Positions 49,342 through 57,979 are shown, counted from the first letter of the stretch. The stretch: 64,000 nt of DNA from Myxococcus stipitatus (GCF_037414475.1 NZ_CP147913.1:4588001-4652000); one strand, 5' to 3'. Translations and numbers: made by a program. The notes: generated from the letters alone by a model not told the origin.

Positions 49342-49929
49342 GTGACGCTCAGCGGTTACCGAGAAGAAGAGCTCGTCTGCAATCGTGCCTCGCTCATCAT
49401 CCATGGTGGCACGGAGGAGGAGCGCCGTTCCTGGGCCCAGGAAGCCGCGCGCAACTTCGATGTGGACCTGGTGGAGGTGAAGCAGGTGGCGGACCTGGCC
49501 CATGCGCTTCGACAGCGCAACGGCGTGCTGTTCATCCCCGACGCCGCCAAGCTGGGCCGGGAGGCGCAAGGGCACATCCTGCGCTGCCTGCAGATGCAGG
49601 AGGAGCGGCCCAAGGTCGTGGTGGGGGTGTCGGGTGCCGCGGACGCGGCGCTCGCGCGGGGCACGCTGCGCGAGGACCTGCACTACCGGCTGCACCAGGC
49701 GCAGGTGGACCTCCAGAAGGACGGCTTGCGGGAGCTGCTCCGGCGGCGCTGGGCGCAACAGGCGGAGCAGCTCGCGCAGAAGGCCGCCGCCGTGAAGGCC
49801 GCGGAGGAGAAGGCCCGCGCCGATGCGGAGGCCCGCCGTCCGGGGACGGTGACACGCACGCTGCCCAAGACGCGCAAGACGGTGTCGAGCGCGCGCAAGC
49901 CCGCGGCACGCAACGCGGCGCCTCGCTGA
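49342..49929 (+). CDS. degenerate sigma-54 activator AAA+ fragment with basic tail
   Basis: A 195-residue protein. Residues 15-130 resemble the core of a sigma-54 activator AAA+ domain, but without Walker A. NRASLIIHGGTEEERRSWAQEAA stands where the P-loop should be. RQRNGVLFIPDAAKLGREAQGHILRCLQ is the Walker B-like strand with the acidic pair replaced. ALARGTLREDLHYRLHQAQVDL matches the conserved GxFREDLYYRL arginine-finger block. The GAFTGA loop is absent. From 130 on there is a helical linker and a Lys/Ala/Arg-rich tail (TLPKTRKTVSSARKPAARNAA). It cannot hydrolyse ATP by the usual means. It could be a domesticated binding partner of the full regulators or a decaying paralogue. The GTG start follows AGGGGG. 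Confidence 0.55.
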   Translation: MTLSGYREEELVCNRASLIIHGGTEEERRSWAQEAARNFDVDLVEVKQVADLAHALRQRNGVLFIPDAAKLGREAQGHILRCLQMQEERPKVVVGVSGAADAALARGTLREDLHYRLHQAQVDLQKDGLRELLRRRWAQQAEQLAQKAAAVKAAEEKARADAEARRPGTVTRTLPKTRKTVSSARKPAARNAAPR

Positions 49930-50037
49930 CGCGTGGGGCTTCGCGGAGGTGGGCTCCTGCCTCCGCGCCGCGCTCGTCAGGGGGCCGCCCTCGCCGTCGT
50001 CGTCGGTGGCCCACGTCGAGATGCGCGGAGCAATCCC

Positions 50038-50571
50038 ATGAGGCTGGAGCTGATTCGAGGCGACATCACCCGGGTCGACGTGGACGCCATCGTCAACGCG
50101 GCGAACTCGGCGTTGCTGGGGGGTGGAGGCGTGGATGGCGCCATCCACCGAGCGGCGGGGCCGGAGCTGCTGGCCGAGTGCCGTCAGTTGCGAGGCTGTC
50201 CCACGGGCCAGGCGCGGCTCACGCGGGGGTACCGGTTGCCCGCACGTCACGTCATCCACACGGTGGGGCCCGTCTGGAGGGGTGGTTCCGAGCGGGAAGC
50301 CGCCACTCTCGCTCGCTGCTACCAGAGTGTCTTCGCGCTGGTGGAGCAGCAGGGGTTCCGGACGGTGGCGTTTCCCTCCATCTCGACGGGGGTGTACCGG
50401 TTCCCCATCGAGCGGGCCGCGCGCATCGCCCTGGGGGAAATACGGAAGGCCTTGGAGGGGATGCCTTCGCTGGAGAAGGTGACAGTGGTGCTCTTCTCGG
50501 ACGCGGACCTGGAGACCTACCAGCGCGTGCTGTTGGAGGGGGCGGGAAGTTCCGGGGACGGGAATGTGTGA
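50038..50571 (+). CDS. macrodomain protein, probable O-acetyl-ADP-ribose deacetylase
   Basis: A 177-residue stand-alone macrodomain of the MacroD/YmdB type. [41 protein letters not shown] (quoted in parts) holds the adenine-binding Asp9 and the Asn-Ala-Ala-Asn and [10 protein letters not shown] ribose/phosphate loops with the catalytic Asn and Asp. [25 protein letters not shown] and [17 protein letters not shown] complete the signature. It removes ADP-ribose or acetyl groups from ADP-ribosylated targets. ATG 50038 follows GGAG. It is not obviously linked to an ADP-ribosyltransferase gene here. Confidence 0.9.
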   Translation: MRLELIRGDITRVDVDAIVNAANSALLGGGGVDGAIHRAAGPELLAECRQLRGCPTGQARLTRGYRLPARHVIHTVGPVWRGGSEREAATLARCYQSVFALVEQQGFRTVAFPSISTGVYRFPIERAARIALGEIRKALEGMPSLEKVTVVLFSDADLETYQRVLLEGAGSSGDGNV

Positions 50572-50625
50572 ACGCGGAAAACTGGGCTAGAGTTCGGGCC
50601 ACGTTCACTCTTCGTGGAGCGCCAC

Positions 50626-51090
50626 ATGTCTCAGGAAAACGCTGAAGGAAAGCCGAAGCAGGGTCTCTCGCGGCCCATCGAGGTCGTTCGCGCAGAGCTC
50701 CTGGCCGACGAGGAGACCAAGAAGATTGCCACGGCCGTCAACATGAAGCTCGAGGACTACGTGGAGCTGGTCCTCAAGTACGCCCAGGACAAGAGCCTGG
50801 AGCCCGAGCTGGCCATCGTCTCCGACGACGAGCTGCGCAAGAACGGCATCACGCCGGTGACGACCGACGAGGCCGCCGACCTCATCATCCGCGGGATGAA
50901 GGGCGAGCTGCCCGGGTCGGCTCCGGACTTCGACGCCTCCAAGTTCGAGCAGAAGGCGACGGGCGGAAAGCCCTCCCTGTCTTCGCCGACGCAAGAGACG
51001 GCGGCTCCCGCGAAGTCCCAGCCCCAGGACGATGCGTCGCGTCAGTCGATGCTGGACCAGATCAAGCGCGGCGGTGGCGGCAGGGTCTGA
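50626..51090 (+). CDS. conserved soluble protein of unknown function
   Basis: A 154-residue acidic protein without signal peptide. The N-terminal part is helical (RPIEVVRAELLADEETKKIATAVNMKLEDYVELVLKYAQ, residues 15-55), with a DDELRKNGITPVTTDEAADLIIRGM segment next and a Ser/Pro/Gln-rich disordered tail ending QIKRGGGGRV. Codon bias and a GGAG-preceded ATG support a real, well-expressed gene. I recognise no domain. It stands in front of the equally unknown 152-residue gene, with 149 bases between. Confidence 0.65.
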   Translation: MSQENAEGKPKQGLSRPIEVVRAELLADEETKKIATAVNMKLEDYVELVLKYAQDKSLEPELAIVSDDELRKNGITPVTTDEAADLIIRGMKGELPGSAPDFDASKFEQKATGGKPSLSSPTQETAAPAKSQPQDDASRQSMLDQIKRGGGGRV

Positions 51091-51127
51091 GCGTCTGGCC
51101 TGGGGGGCGGGAACCCGGGGATTAAAT

Positions 51128-51159
51128 CGACGGAAATTCCGCGAGAAACAATTCCGTCG
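51128..51159 (+). promoter_or_regulatory. inverted repeat in the leader of the 51240 gene
   Basis: CGACGGAA (51128-51135) and TTCCGTCG (51152-51159), perfect 8-bp arms separated by 16 bases in an A/T-rich segment. No U-tract follows. It could be a regulator binding site, since the spacing equals about one and a half helical turns, or the terminator of the gene upstream. Confidence 0.4.
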
Positions 51160-51239
51160 GTCTGCCGAGAATCACTTCGAGTCTCTTCTTCGCCCAAATT
51201 CCCCCGCCTTCCTCCACTCTTCCTTCTCAAGGTGCCGCT

Positions 51240-51698
51240 ATGCTCTCGTTCCTCAAGAACAACCCGCTTACCAACCTGATCAAGAAGCCGCTGGAGATCG
51301 TCGGCAAGGCCGCCGAGGCGGTCAGCAAGGTTGCCGGTGGCATCGCGAACATCGGCCAGAAGGCGCTGAGCTTCCTGAACAAGCCGGCCAGCGAGGCCAT
51401 CGCGCCGATCACCAACAAGATCAGCGAGCAGGTCAAGAAGATCCCCTTCCTGGGCAAGTTCCTGGCCCCGGTGGTCGAGGGTCTGATGAAGCAGGGCGCG
51501 ACGGCGCTGCTCGGCTCGGGCCCCATCGGCGGCATCGGCGCGATGGCGCAGATCACCTCCAAGGTGTCCGACCTGACCAACCTGGCGCAGGGTGTTCGCA
51601 CGGCGGCTGACAAGGTCGGCGCCTTCGCCAACAACCCGCTGGGCCAGATGAACCTCCAGAACATCATGGCGCACCAGCACGCGGCGCTCATCCGCTAG
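51240..51698 (+). CDS. amphipathic helical protein of unknown function
   Basis: A 152-residue protein with no signal peptide. It consists of short amphipathic helices rich in Lys, Ala, Val and Gly, separated by Asn/Pro turns: FLKNNPLTNLIKKPLEIVGKAAEAVSKVAGGIANIG (quoted in parts), ISEQVKKIPFLGKFLAPVVEGLMKQGATALLG, then GPIGGIGAMAQITSKVSD and a C-terminal NPLGQMNLQNIMAHQH. Codons are dominated by the optimal set (AAG, ATC, CTG), as in very highly expressed genes, and the following DNA carries three terminators in tandem. It resembles membrane-interacting or storage/matrix proteins, but no family is recognised. Confidence 0.65.
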   Translation: MLSFLKNNPLTNLIKKPLEIVGKAAEAVSKVAGGIANIGQKALSFLNKPASEAIAPITNKISEQVKKIPFLGKFLAPVVEGLMKQGATALLGSGPIGGIGAMAQITSKVSDLTNLAQGVRTAADKVGAFANNPLGQMNLQNIMAHQHAALIR

Positions 51699-51734
51699 TT
51701 CCTCGCGCCCCAGGGCGCGGCGGTACGGCGAGTC

Positions 51735-52030
51735 CGAAGGCCGGCTTCCCACGAGAGTGGGGCCGGCCTTTTGGCGTTTCTGGGCCCGGCGGAGGGGGCC
51801 GATGCACCGTAAGTGCGGCGAGGCGCGAAGGCCGGCTTCCCACGAGAGTGGGGCTGGCCTTTTGGCGTTTCTGGGGCCGGGCGGAGGGGGCGATGCGCCG
51901 TAAGTGCGGCGAGGCGCGAAGGCCGGCTTCCCACGAGTGTGGGGCTGGCCTTTTGGCGTTTCTGGGGCTGGGCGGAGGGGGGCGATGCGCCGTAAGTGCG
52001 GCGAGGCGCGAAGGCCAGCTTCCCGCGCGG
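51735..52030 (+). repeat. three tandem 91-bp repeats, each with a Rho-independent terminator
   Basis: Units begin at 51735, 51826 and 51917 (period 91), and a decayed fourth begins at 52009. Each has a long hairpin then TTTT: 51737-51772, 51828-51863 and 51919-51954. The stem is AAGGCCGGC paired with GCCGGCCTT in unit 1; units 2 and 3 have one G-U pair. Inside it CCCAC pairs with GTGGG around a GAGA or GAGT tetraloop. The rest of the unit (TTTGGCGTTTCTGGGG to CGTAAGTGCGGCGAGG) is also conserved. They follow the gene ending at 51698 by 39 bases. Confidence 0.9.
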
Positions 52031-52542
52031 AGGTCGGCCAGCTGGCTCTGCAGATGGTGAGCCTGCGCGAAGGCACCGCGAGGGTGTTGCCCGAGCAGGG
52101 TAGGCGGTGCTGTCCCTTCGGTGCTTCTGGGGCGGCACCGGTCTCGCGGCTGGTGGAGTCGAGTGTCAGCACCGTGAGGGTGCGGCGGAACCCGAAGGTC
52201 GATCTGCCGCGAGTGTGGGCCCTGCCGTTGGGGGCGGGCATCCAACTGCGAGGGAGTGGCGGGCTTTGTGCGGCCGAACCCTTGGGGCTTCTCACTCCCA
52301 CCGTGAGGTTTGTGATCCACTGATGGGGATTGTGAAGGTGCTTCCAGTGAAGCACCCCGGGAGCGCGGCACGCCGCCTCGGGTCGGCGGTTTCAGCATCG
52401 CGAGAGCCCCCGGTTCTCCCGGTGCCTGAGCGAGAGACTGCGCGGATCATGCCGGTGATTGTCGTGCCGTGTGAGGGCATCGGCGGATCACCCGGATGCG
52501 CAAGGGGAGAGTCCAGGCCCCTCGTGAGAGAGGCGGCTCTCT
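52031..52542. other. intergenic region without recognisable gene
   Basis: About 510 bases. Base composition stays high in GC but third-position bias is weak in every frame. Part of it may be further decayed copies of the 91-bp unit (the fourth copy fades at about 52030). Several short open frames exist on both strands, none with a good ribosome-binding site or motif. Nothing can be assigned. Confidence 0.4.
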
Positions 52543-53202
52543 TCAACCCTCTTCGCGAACGAGCCGCTTCACATCCCCCAGGAGGCGATCCGTCGAGTCG
52601 CTGTCGGCGCTGTCGTAGTAGCCGCGAATCTGTCCCTTGGAGTCCACGAGGACGAAGTGGGTCCCGTGGAAGATGGAGAGCAGGTCATTCTCATCGGCGC
52701 CGGCCTCGCGCCCCATGCTGACCTTGAAGCCCTGGACGATGGTGTCCTTGAGGATGTCGTAGTCCCCAGTGAGGAAGCTCCAGCGGGTGAAGTTGGCGCC
52801 GTGGAGTTGCCCGTACTCCGCGAGCCGCTCGGGCGTGTCGTACTTCGGGTCGACGGAGAAGGACACGAGCCGGAGGCCGGTGCCGTGCGAGTCGGTGCTC
52901 TGCTGCACGTGCGCCATCTTCCGGGTGAAGGCCGGGCAGACGGTGGGGCAACGGGTGAAGATGAAGTTGGCGATGAAGGGATGCCCGCGAAGCTGAGCGC
53001 TGCCGAAGGGCTGGCCATCCTGCCGGGTGAAGGAGAAGTCCGGGAGCGCGCCGAGCTGGGGCAGGGGCTCGCTGTTCGTGCGCAGGAGGGAGAACCCAGC
53101 CGCCGCGGAGATGCCCAGCGCGATGACGGCGATGCCGGCCCAGAAGCCGGGGCGTTGCGTGAGGCGAGCGGGGGGGAGCGCGACGGAGGACTCAGCGGAC
53201 AT
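52543..53202 (-). CDS. SCO1/SenC family copper-chaperone protein
   Basis: A 219-residue membrane-anchored thioredoxin-fold protein. One TM helix (PGFWAGIAVIALGISAAAGF) is at the N-terminus and the rest is periplasmic. FSFTRQDGQPFGSAQLRGHPFIANFIFTRCPTVCPAF (quoted in parts) contains the CPTVC copper/redox motif, and the distal His is in FHGTHFVLVDSKG, giving the full CxxxC...H copper site. SCO proteins deliver copper to the CuA centre of cytochrome c oxidase subunit II. No cytochrome oxidase genes are adjacent in the window. Start ATG is followed at once by a polar cytoplasmic stretch, as usual. Confidence 0.9.
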   Translation of the reverse strand: MSAESSVALPPARLTQRPGFWAGIAVIALGISAAAGFSLLRTNSEPLPQLGALPDFSFTRQDGQPFGSAQLRGHPFIANFIFTRCPTVCPAFTRKMAHVQQSTDSHGTGLRLVSFSVDPKYDTPERLAEYGQLHGANFTRWSFLTGDYDILKDTIVQGFKVSMGREAGADENDLLSIFHGTHFVLVDSKGQIRGYYDSADSDSTDRLLGDVKRLVREEG

Positions 53203-53556
53203 GGTCCGGACCTAACGAAAGGTCCGAGAGGGCACAAGCGCCGAGGAAAGGCGCGAGGTCAACTCGCCTACTCGCGAAGTGTAGCCGACATCCGTCCACG
53301 CCCCAGGGCAGGCGGGGCCATGCTCGACCCCAAGGGAGAAAGAGGGCGAGCGCTCGGGCTTGTGGGGATGCGTAACGCCGGGGAATGGCCAGCACGAACC
53401 CGTGCACTCGCCGGGCTGGCATCGCCACATCCGCCTCACGAGATTCCGCGTCCGTGATGCGCGATGCCTCGCACAGCGCCGTGCCGTTACGTGGCTCGGG
53501 TGCGGTGTTGGTGTGTTCGGTGCAGAGGGGCCGGCGGTTCCTTCCGGAGTCAGCCC
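53203..53556. other. intergenic region between divergent genes
   Basis: About 350 bases holding presumably the promoters of the SCO gene (minus) and the unknown 485-residue gene (plus). No frame shows coding bias, and I see no recognisable boxes or hairpin beyond weak GC-rich stems. Confidence 0.4.
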
Positions 53557-55014
53557 ATGTCCCGAATCGACTCATCAGGCAGCACGGCCATTCCCCTCGA
53601 CACGGTGCCAGACGCGCCCCCATCCCCTGGTCTGTCGAGTCCTCAGAAGTCCTCCACGACGGCTCCACGCGAGCGCAATGAGGTCCACGCCTACGTCGCG
53701 AACCTCTTTCCAAGCGTGCCGCGCCGCCCCAACGACAATCCCACCCGTGGCACAAGTGGCACGGCGACATTGTCCGCGGGGGAGCTGCTGGCCCTGGGTG
53801 GAAAGCCCCGAGCACGCAGCGGCGAAGTCCCCTCGGAGTCCTTCTCGGAAATCCAATCGCGTCTGACCCGAGGTCTCACGGACTGGTCGGTGAGTGACGC
53901 GGATGTGAAGGCCGTGCACGCGCTGCTCGGACAGCTTCAGCCCGCGGACTACCGCGCCACGCTGGACCAGATGGAGCGCAACGGGCTGCTGAAGACATAC
54001 CTCGCGGAGCAAACGCCCGCGGCCCGCCAGTCCTTCCTGGAACAGGCCGAATCGAAGGGCGTGCTCCAGCGGCTCGCGGGAACACCTGCCTCGGGCCCAC
54101 TGGGGCTTCCCGGCCGGCCCGACTTCTTCCGGGATGACTCGGCGCTCCCCGACTCGCTGCGCCAGGCCGTCGAGTCCCACGCCATCGCGGCGGGGAGGTC
54201 CTTCCATGCGGCGCACGCGGCGTATCTTGGCCGCTACGCGAAGGCCGTCGAGGAGGCGCGGAGCCTGCCCGAGCTGCGCAAGCTGGGGCCTCCCCAGGAG
54301 GCGAAGCTGCCCGACTCGGTGCTGGGCCTCGACCGGAGAGACCCCGCGCGCGAGGACATCGCGGCGCGATGGCGGAGGGAGGTCGGCGCCCCGGGGTCCA
54401 CGAACTGGGTCTACCAGGCCGTCAATGTCCGGCACCGGGAACTCCTCGGAGAGCGGTCCGCAGGCACCTTCGCCCTGAAGGGAAAAGCGGAGGTCAGTCA
54501 CGCCAGCGCCCTGTTGGGAGGTGAAGCGAGGCTCGACTCACGCGGCAAGGTGGACGTGAAGGCCACGACGGGCCTGGAGCTGAAAGGAGGACCCGTGGGA
54601 GTGGAGGTGACCCTCGACTCGAAGGGAGCGGCTCAGACCGAGATGAAGCTGGACTTGGGACTCGTCAAGGTGAGTCAGTCGTCGGACGGAGAGCTGAAGC
54701 TGGCGATGGGCGTGGGCGAGTACGCGGGGAGCTACACCACGCTCAACCTGAAGGAGGCCGAGTTTGGCGGAGGGGTCTTCGCGAAGGTGGAGGCCGGGGT
54801 GAACAAGGGGGAGGTGCGGTTGGGGTACGACCTGAAGGGATTGAAGGCACGCAGCGCGGCCGAGGCGGTCGACCGCCAGCACGTGGGCCTCTTCGATGTT
54901 CCCCCCGAACTGGGGCGAGGGGCCTCCTGGGATTCGCTGACCGAGGCGCGTCGTTCGCGCTACGAGCGCAACGGTTGGAATCGCGAGGAGTGGGCTCGGG
55001 CCCAAGGCCACTGA
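53557..55014 (+). CDS. large protein of unknown function with a beta-repeat C-terminal half
   Basis: A 485-residue protein without signal peptide. Residues 1-85 are Ser/Pro/Thr-rich and probably disordered. Residues 90-300 are helical (SEIQSRLTRGLTDWSVSDADVKAVHALLGQL, FHAAHAAYLGRYAKAVEEAR). Residues 310-440 are a run of short beta strands in a repeating pattern: KGKAEVSHASALLGGEARLDSRGKVDVKATTGLEL, GVEVTLDSKGAAQTEMKLDLG, GGVFAKVEAGVNKGEVRLGYDL (quoted in parts). The end is RRSRYERNGWNREEWARAQGH. The N-terminal disorder plus helical middle is like secreted effector proteins with cargo linkers, but no toxin motif is seen. ATG 53557 follows GGAG. Confidence 0.55.
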   Translation: MSRIDSSGSTAIPLDTVPDAPPSPGLSSPQKSSTTAPRERNEVHAYVANLFPSVPRRPNDNPTRGTSGTATLSAGELLALGGKPRARSGEVPSESFSEIQSRLTRGLTDWSVSDADVKAVHALLGQLQPADYRATLDQMERNGLLKTYLAEQTPAARQSFLEQAESKGVLQRLAGTPASGPLGLPGRPDFFRDDSALPDSLRQAVESHAIAAGRSFHAAHAAYLGRYAKAVEEARSLPELRKLGPPQEAKLPDSVLGLDRRDPAREDIAARWRREVGAPGSTNWVYQAVNVRHRELLGERSAGTFALKGKAEVSHASALLGGEARLDSRGKVDVKATTGLELKGGPVGVEVTLDSKGAAQTEMKLDLGLVKVSQSSDGELKLAMGVGEYAGSYTTLNLKEAEFGGGVFAKVEAGVNKGEVRLGYDLKGLKARSAAEAVDRQHVGLFDVPPELGRGASWDSLTEARRSRYERNGWNREEWARAQGH

Positions 55015-55038
55015 GCGGGGCACGAGTCCGTGGCCGGG

Positions 55039-56883
55039 TCAGGAGGACGCGGGAGTTCGAGGCATCTCCACGGTGACGGTGGTGCCCAACCCTGGAGCAC
55101 TCTCCAGGTGGATGTGCCCCCCATGGGCCTCCACCACCTGGCGCGAGAACCACAGCCCCAAGCCGAAGCCACCGTAGTGACGCAAGGGCACCGCGCGGCC
55201 AAAGCGCTGGAAGAGGTGCGCCAGTTGCGCCGCGGGGATGCCGATGCCCCGGTCCTTCACGACCAGCCTCGCGAGGTCGCCGGGGATGCAGGAGACCTCC
55301 ACCTCCACGGGGCGCCCCAGTCCGTACTTCAGTGCATTGGACACCAGGTGCGTCACCATTCCATCGACGCGCGAGTGGTCCCATCGGCCCGGGACGGCAC
55401 CTGGGGCGTGCAGGAAGATGGTGGCGCCCGCGCGCTCGCGCTCCTCGGTGAACCGCGTCAGCACGCCTCGGCACACATCCACCAGGTCCACGGGCTCCGG
55501 GGTGAGGTGCAACCGGCCTTCGGACAGGTGCGCCACTTCCAGGAGCTCGCGGACCAGCCGACCCAGCCGGTCCACCTGCTGCACCGCCAGCGAGGTGCGC
55601 GCCTGCACGTCCTCGTCCACGGACATGCGTCGCAGCCGGGAGAGCTGCAGCTTGAGCGCTGTCAGCGGCGTGTTGAGTTCATGGCTGGCGATGGCGAGGA
55701 ACTCGTCGCGGAGCTGGAGCGCCTGCTGGGTCTGGTGGAAGAGGTGCGCGTTCTGTACGGCGGCGCTGGCCCGCCGGGCGAGCTCCACGGCCAGCGCCAG
55801 GTCCTCGCTCGTGTGGTGGCGGCCGGAGAGGCAGTGTCCCAGGGTCAGCGCCCCCAGCACCCCCTCGGGAGTCTCCAGCGGCACGGACATCCACGAGGTC
55901 GGCGCCAGGGTGCGCAGCAGCGCGAGCTGCTCGGGACCACAGGAGGTGCTCTCAATCCAGAGGGGGTCGATGCTGGGATGGAAGGCGGTCAGCCCGCTGG
56001 CCAACGCGCAGATGGGAGTCCCCGGACGCTCCGGAGGGTGCCAGCGGCTGGCCGCGAGCAGCCCCGAGCACTCCGGAGTGGCGGCGTGAAAGGTGCGGCG
56101 CACCTCATGGTCCGGCCCCAGCACGTCGATGATGCACAGGTCGCCCAGCGTGGGCACCAACCCCAGGGCCACGCCGCGCAGGGTGTGGCCCAGGTCCAGC
56201 GAGGTGGCCAGCATGGCGGTGGCGTGTTGGAGCAGCCCCACGCGCTCCACCTGGCTCCGCTCGGCGGCGAGCAGCCGGGCTCGCTCCAGGGCCATGGTGG
56301 CCTGCTGCGCCAGCATGTCGATGAAGGCGCGCTCCTCCTCCTCGAAGTCGTGGGCGAGCCCCCAGACGAAGATGAGGCAGCCCACCGTCCGTGTCCGGGT
56401 GAACAGAGGCAGACACGCGATGGACATGTCTCCGCTGCTGGGCCGGGTCGCCGCGGCCGTCTCCGGGAAGTGCGTGGCCAGCGTGGCGAAGTCCGCCAGC
56501 CACAGCGGGGCTCCGGTGCGCACGGCCTCGGCCACGGGGACCCGGGCATTCAGGGGCACGTGGGTGAAGGCGGCCTCCACCTCGGGAGGACAGCGCACGG
56601 AGTGGACGAGCTCCAGTGACGTGCCTGGCACATTCATCAAGTACAAGCCCCCGGCCACGGCATCCAGGGTGCGGACGGCCTCCACCACGACGGCGCGAGC
56701 CACGTCCTCGGGGGTGAGGGCTCCGGAGAGGGCCAGGGTGAGGGACTGGAGGCTTCGCATTCGAGCACTGGCCAGCTCGGCGCTGGCGCGGGCTCGGCGG
56801 CTCTCCGCCAGCAACTCCACCCCCGGACCCTGCTCCTCGTCGGACAGGGGCATGCGGAGGCTGACGGACGAATGCTTCTCCAT
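55039..56883 (-). CDS. cytoplasmic sensor histidine kinase with two GAF domains
   Basis: About 614 residues. GAF 1 spans roughly residues 30-200 (LTLALSGALTPEDVARAVVVEAVRTLDAVAGGLYL, quoted in parts, to ALERARLLAAER) and GAF 2 residues 205-365 (LLQHATAMLATSLDLGHTLRGVA to AVQNAHLFHQTQQ). The kinase has the phospho-His in EFLAIASHELNTPLTALKL, the N box MVTHLVSNALKYG, G1 VKDRGIGIPAAQLAHLFQRFG, and G2 YGGFGLGLWFSRQVVEAHGG. No membrane or receiver domain. The start is not certain: MEKHSS is used, and MRFSARG, 18 codons upstream, is an alternative. It ends facing the unknown gene at 53557. The target regulator is not in the window. Confidence 0.88.
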   Translation of the reverse strand: MEKHSSVSLRMPLSDEEQGPGVELLAESRRARASAELASARMRSLQSLTLALSGALTPEDVARAVVVEAVRTLDAVAGGLYLMNVPGTSLELVHSVRCPPEVEAAFTHVPLNARVPVAEAVRTGAPLWLADFATLATHFPETAAATRPSSGDMSIACLPLFTRTRTVGCLIFVWGLAHDFEEEERAFIDMLAQQATMALERARLLAAERSQVERVGLLQHATAMLATSLDLGHTLRGVALGLVPTLGDLCIIDVLGPDHEVRRTFHAATPECSGLLAASRWHPPERPGTPICALASGLTAFHPSIDPLWIESTSCGPEQLALLRTLAPTSWMSVPLETPEGVLGALTLGHCLSGRHHTSEDLALAVELARRASAAVQNAHLFHQTQQALQLRDEFLAIASHELNTPLTALKLQLSRLRRMSVDEDVQARTSLAVQQVDRLGRLVRELLEVAHLSEGRLHLTPEPVDLVDVCRGVLTRFTEERERAGATIFLHAPGAVPGRWDHSRVDGMVTHLVSNALKYGLGRPVEVEVSCIPGDLARLVVKDRGIGIPAAQLAHLFQRFGRAVPLRHYGGFGLGLWFSRQVVEAHGGHIHLESAPGLGTTVTVEMPRTPASS

Positions 56884-57259
56884 GCGCGCGGCCCGACGGC
56901 GCAGGTGACACCCCGAGCCCCTTGCACTGAAACGCATCCGAGGCCGGATTTCCGGCTCCGGCGGAATGAATGTCCTACGCCCGTCAGTCCCGCACGTGCC
57001 CAGTGAACACACGGGCCGAGAACTTCCGACCTGGAGTCCTGAGGAAGGTGGCTGTCGGACAGACAGCCCCGCCCCTCAATCGTCTTCCGCCGCGTGAAGT
57101 GTGGCGGTACCTTCCTTCCCAGAGCCCGGAGTCTCAGCGGCCGAAGTCTTCACTTCTCGCAGGGAACATGCTCCCGGGCGCACCCACGCAGGCAGTCTCC
57201 GAGTGCTTCCTCGCCTCGACATCGCGCTCTCGTTGCGCCTCCTTCTGGGATATCCACCG
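56884..57259. other. intergenic region between divergent genes
   Basis: About 375 bases without clear coding bias. It must hold promoters for the histidine kinase (minus) and the redox operon starting at 57260 (plus). The kinase start is uncertain, so part of the left end may be coding. No boxes are recognised. Confidence 0.4.
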
Positions 57260-57919
57260 ATGAACCGCTTCGCCGCAGTCCTCGTCATCCTGTCCTTGTT
57301 GTCCACCACCACCGCGCGCGCCCAGAGCAAGGCGCCGCCTTCCTCGGATGCGCCCAAGTCAGCGCCGTCCCTGGAGCCCAAGACGCAAGCGCCGGCGGAA
57401 GAGCCCGGGTTGGACTTCGACCTGCTCGAGCCCGCAGAGGCCGCCGCCGCGTCCCAGGTGGACCCGGAGCTGCAAGCACGCCTGGAGCGGCGCCGCACCA
57501 TGCTCAAGCTGCATCAGGGCCTGGGCTTCGCGCTGGCCGCGGGCCTGGTGACGACGACGGTGCTGGGGCAGTTGCAGTTCAACGACTCGTTCCGCGGCGG
57601 CGGTGATGACCGCACGCTGCTGGGCCTGCACCGGGGCTTCGCCATTGGTACCTCCGCGGTGTTCGCCTCCGTGGGCCTGTTGGGCCTGCTGGCGCCGGAC
57701 CCCTTCGAGAAGGAGGGCTTCCAGTGGGACACCATCACCTTCCACAAAATCTTCATGTCGCTCGCGACGGCGGGGATGCTGGCGCAGGTCATCCTCGGCA
57801 TCATGGCGACGGACCGCTATGGGCGGCTGTCGGAGACGGACCTCGCCACCGCGCACCAGGTCGTCGGCTTCACCACCCTGGGCGCCGTGTCGGCTGGTGT
57901 CTTCACACTGTTCTTCTGA
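57260..57919 (+). CDS. cytochrome b561-like four-helix membrane protein with exported N-terminus
   Basis: A 219-residue protein. A signal peptide (RFAAVLVILSLLSTTTARAQ) is followed by a Pro/Ala/Ser-rich periplasmic stretch (residues 22-75), then four membrane helices: KLHQGLGFALAAGLVTTTVLG, LHRGFAIGTSAVFASVGLLGLL, FHKIFMSLATAGMLAQVILGI and AHQVVGFTTLGAVSAGVFTLFF. Each helix starts with a His (LHQG, LHRG, FHKI, AHQV), the regular placement of heme ligands in b561-type proteins, so two b hemes are likely. First gene of a three-gene set with a YceI protein and a double Rieske protein: an electron-transfer unit in the membrane. Confidence 0.7.
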   Translation: MNRFAAVLVILSLLSTTTARAQSKAPPSSDAPKSAPSLEPKTQAPAEEPGLDFDLLEPAEAAAASQVDPELQARLERRRTMLKLHQGLGFALAAGLVTTTVLGQLQFNDSFRGGGDDRTLLGLHRGFAIGTSAVFASVGLLGLLAPDPFEKEGFQWDTITFHKIFMSLATAGMLAQVILGIMATDRYGRLSETDLATAHQVVGFTTLGAVSAGVFTLFF

Positions 57920-57979
57920 ATCTTCGCGCCCCGGCGCCGTTGGGCTCTGGGGACGGATTCGAGTTTCCTGGAGAGGGAT

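Noticed and set aside
51735-52030. CRISPR array
   Set aside because: The repeats are 91 bp, directly adjacent, and conserved along their whole length with no unique spacers. Each contains a terminator hairpin.
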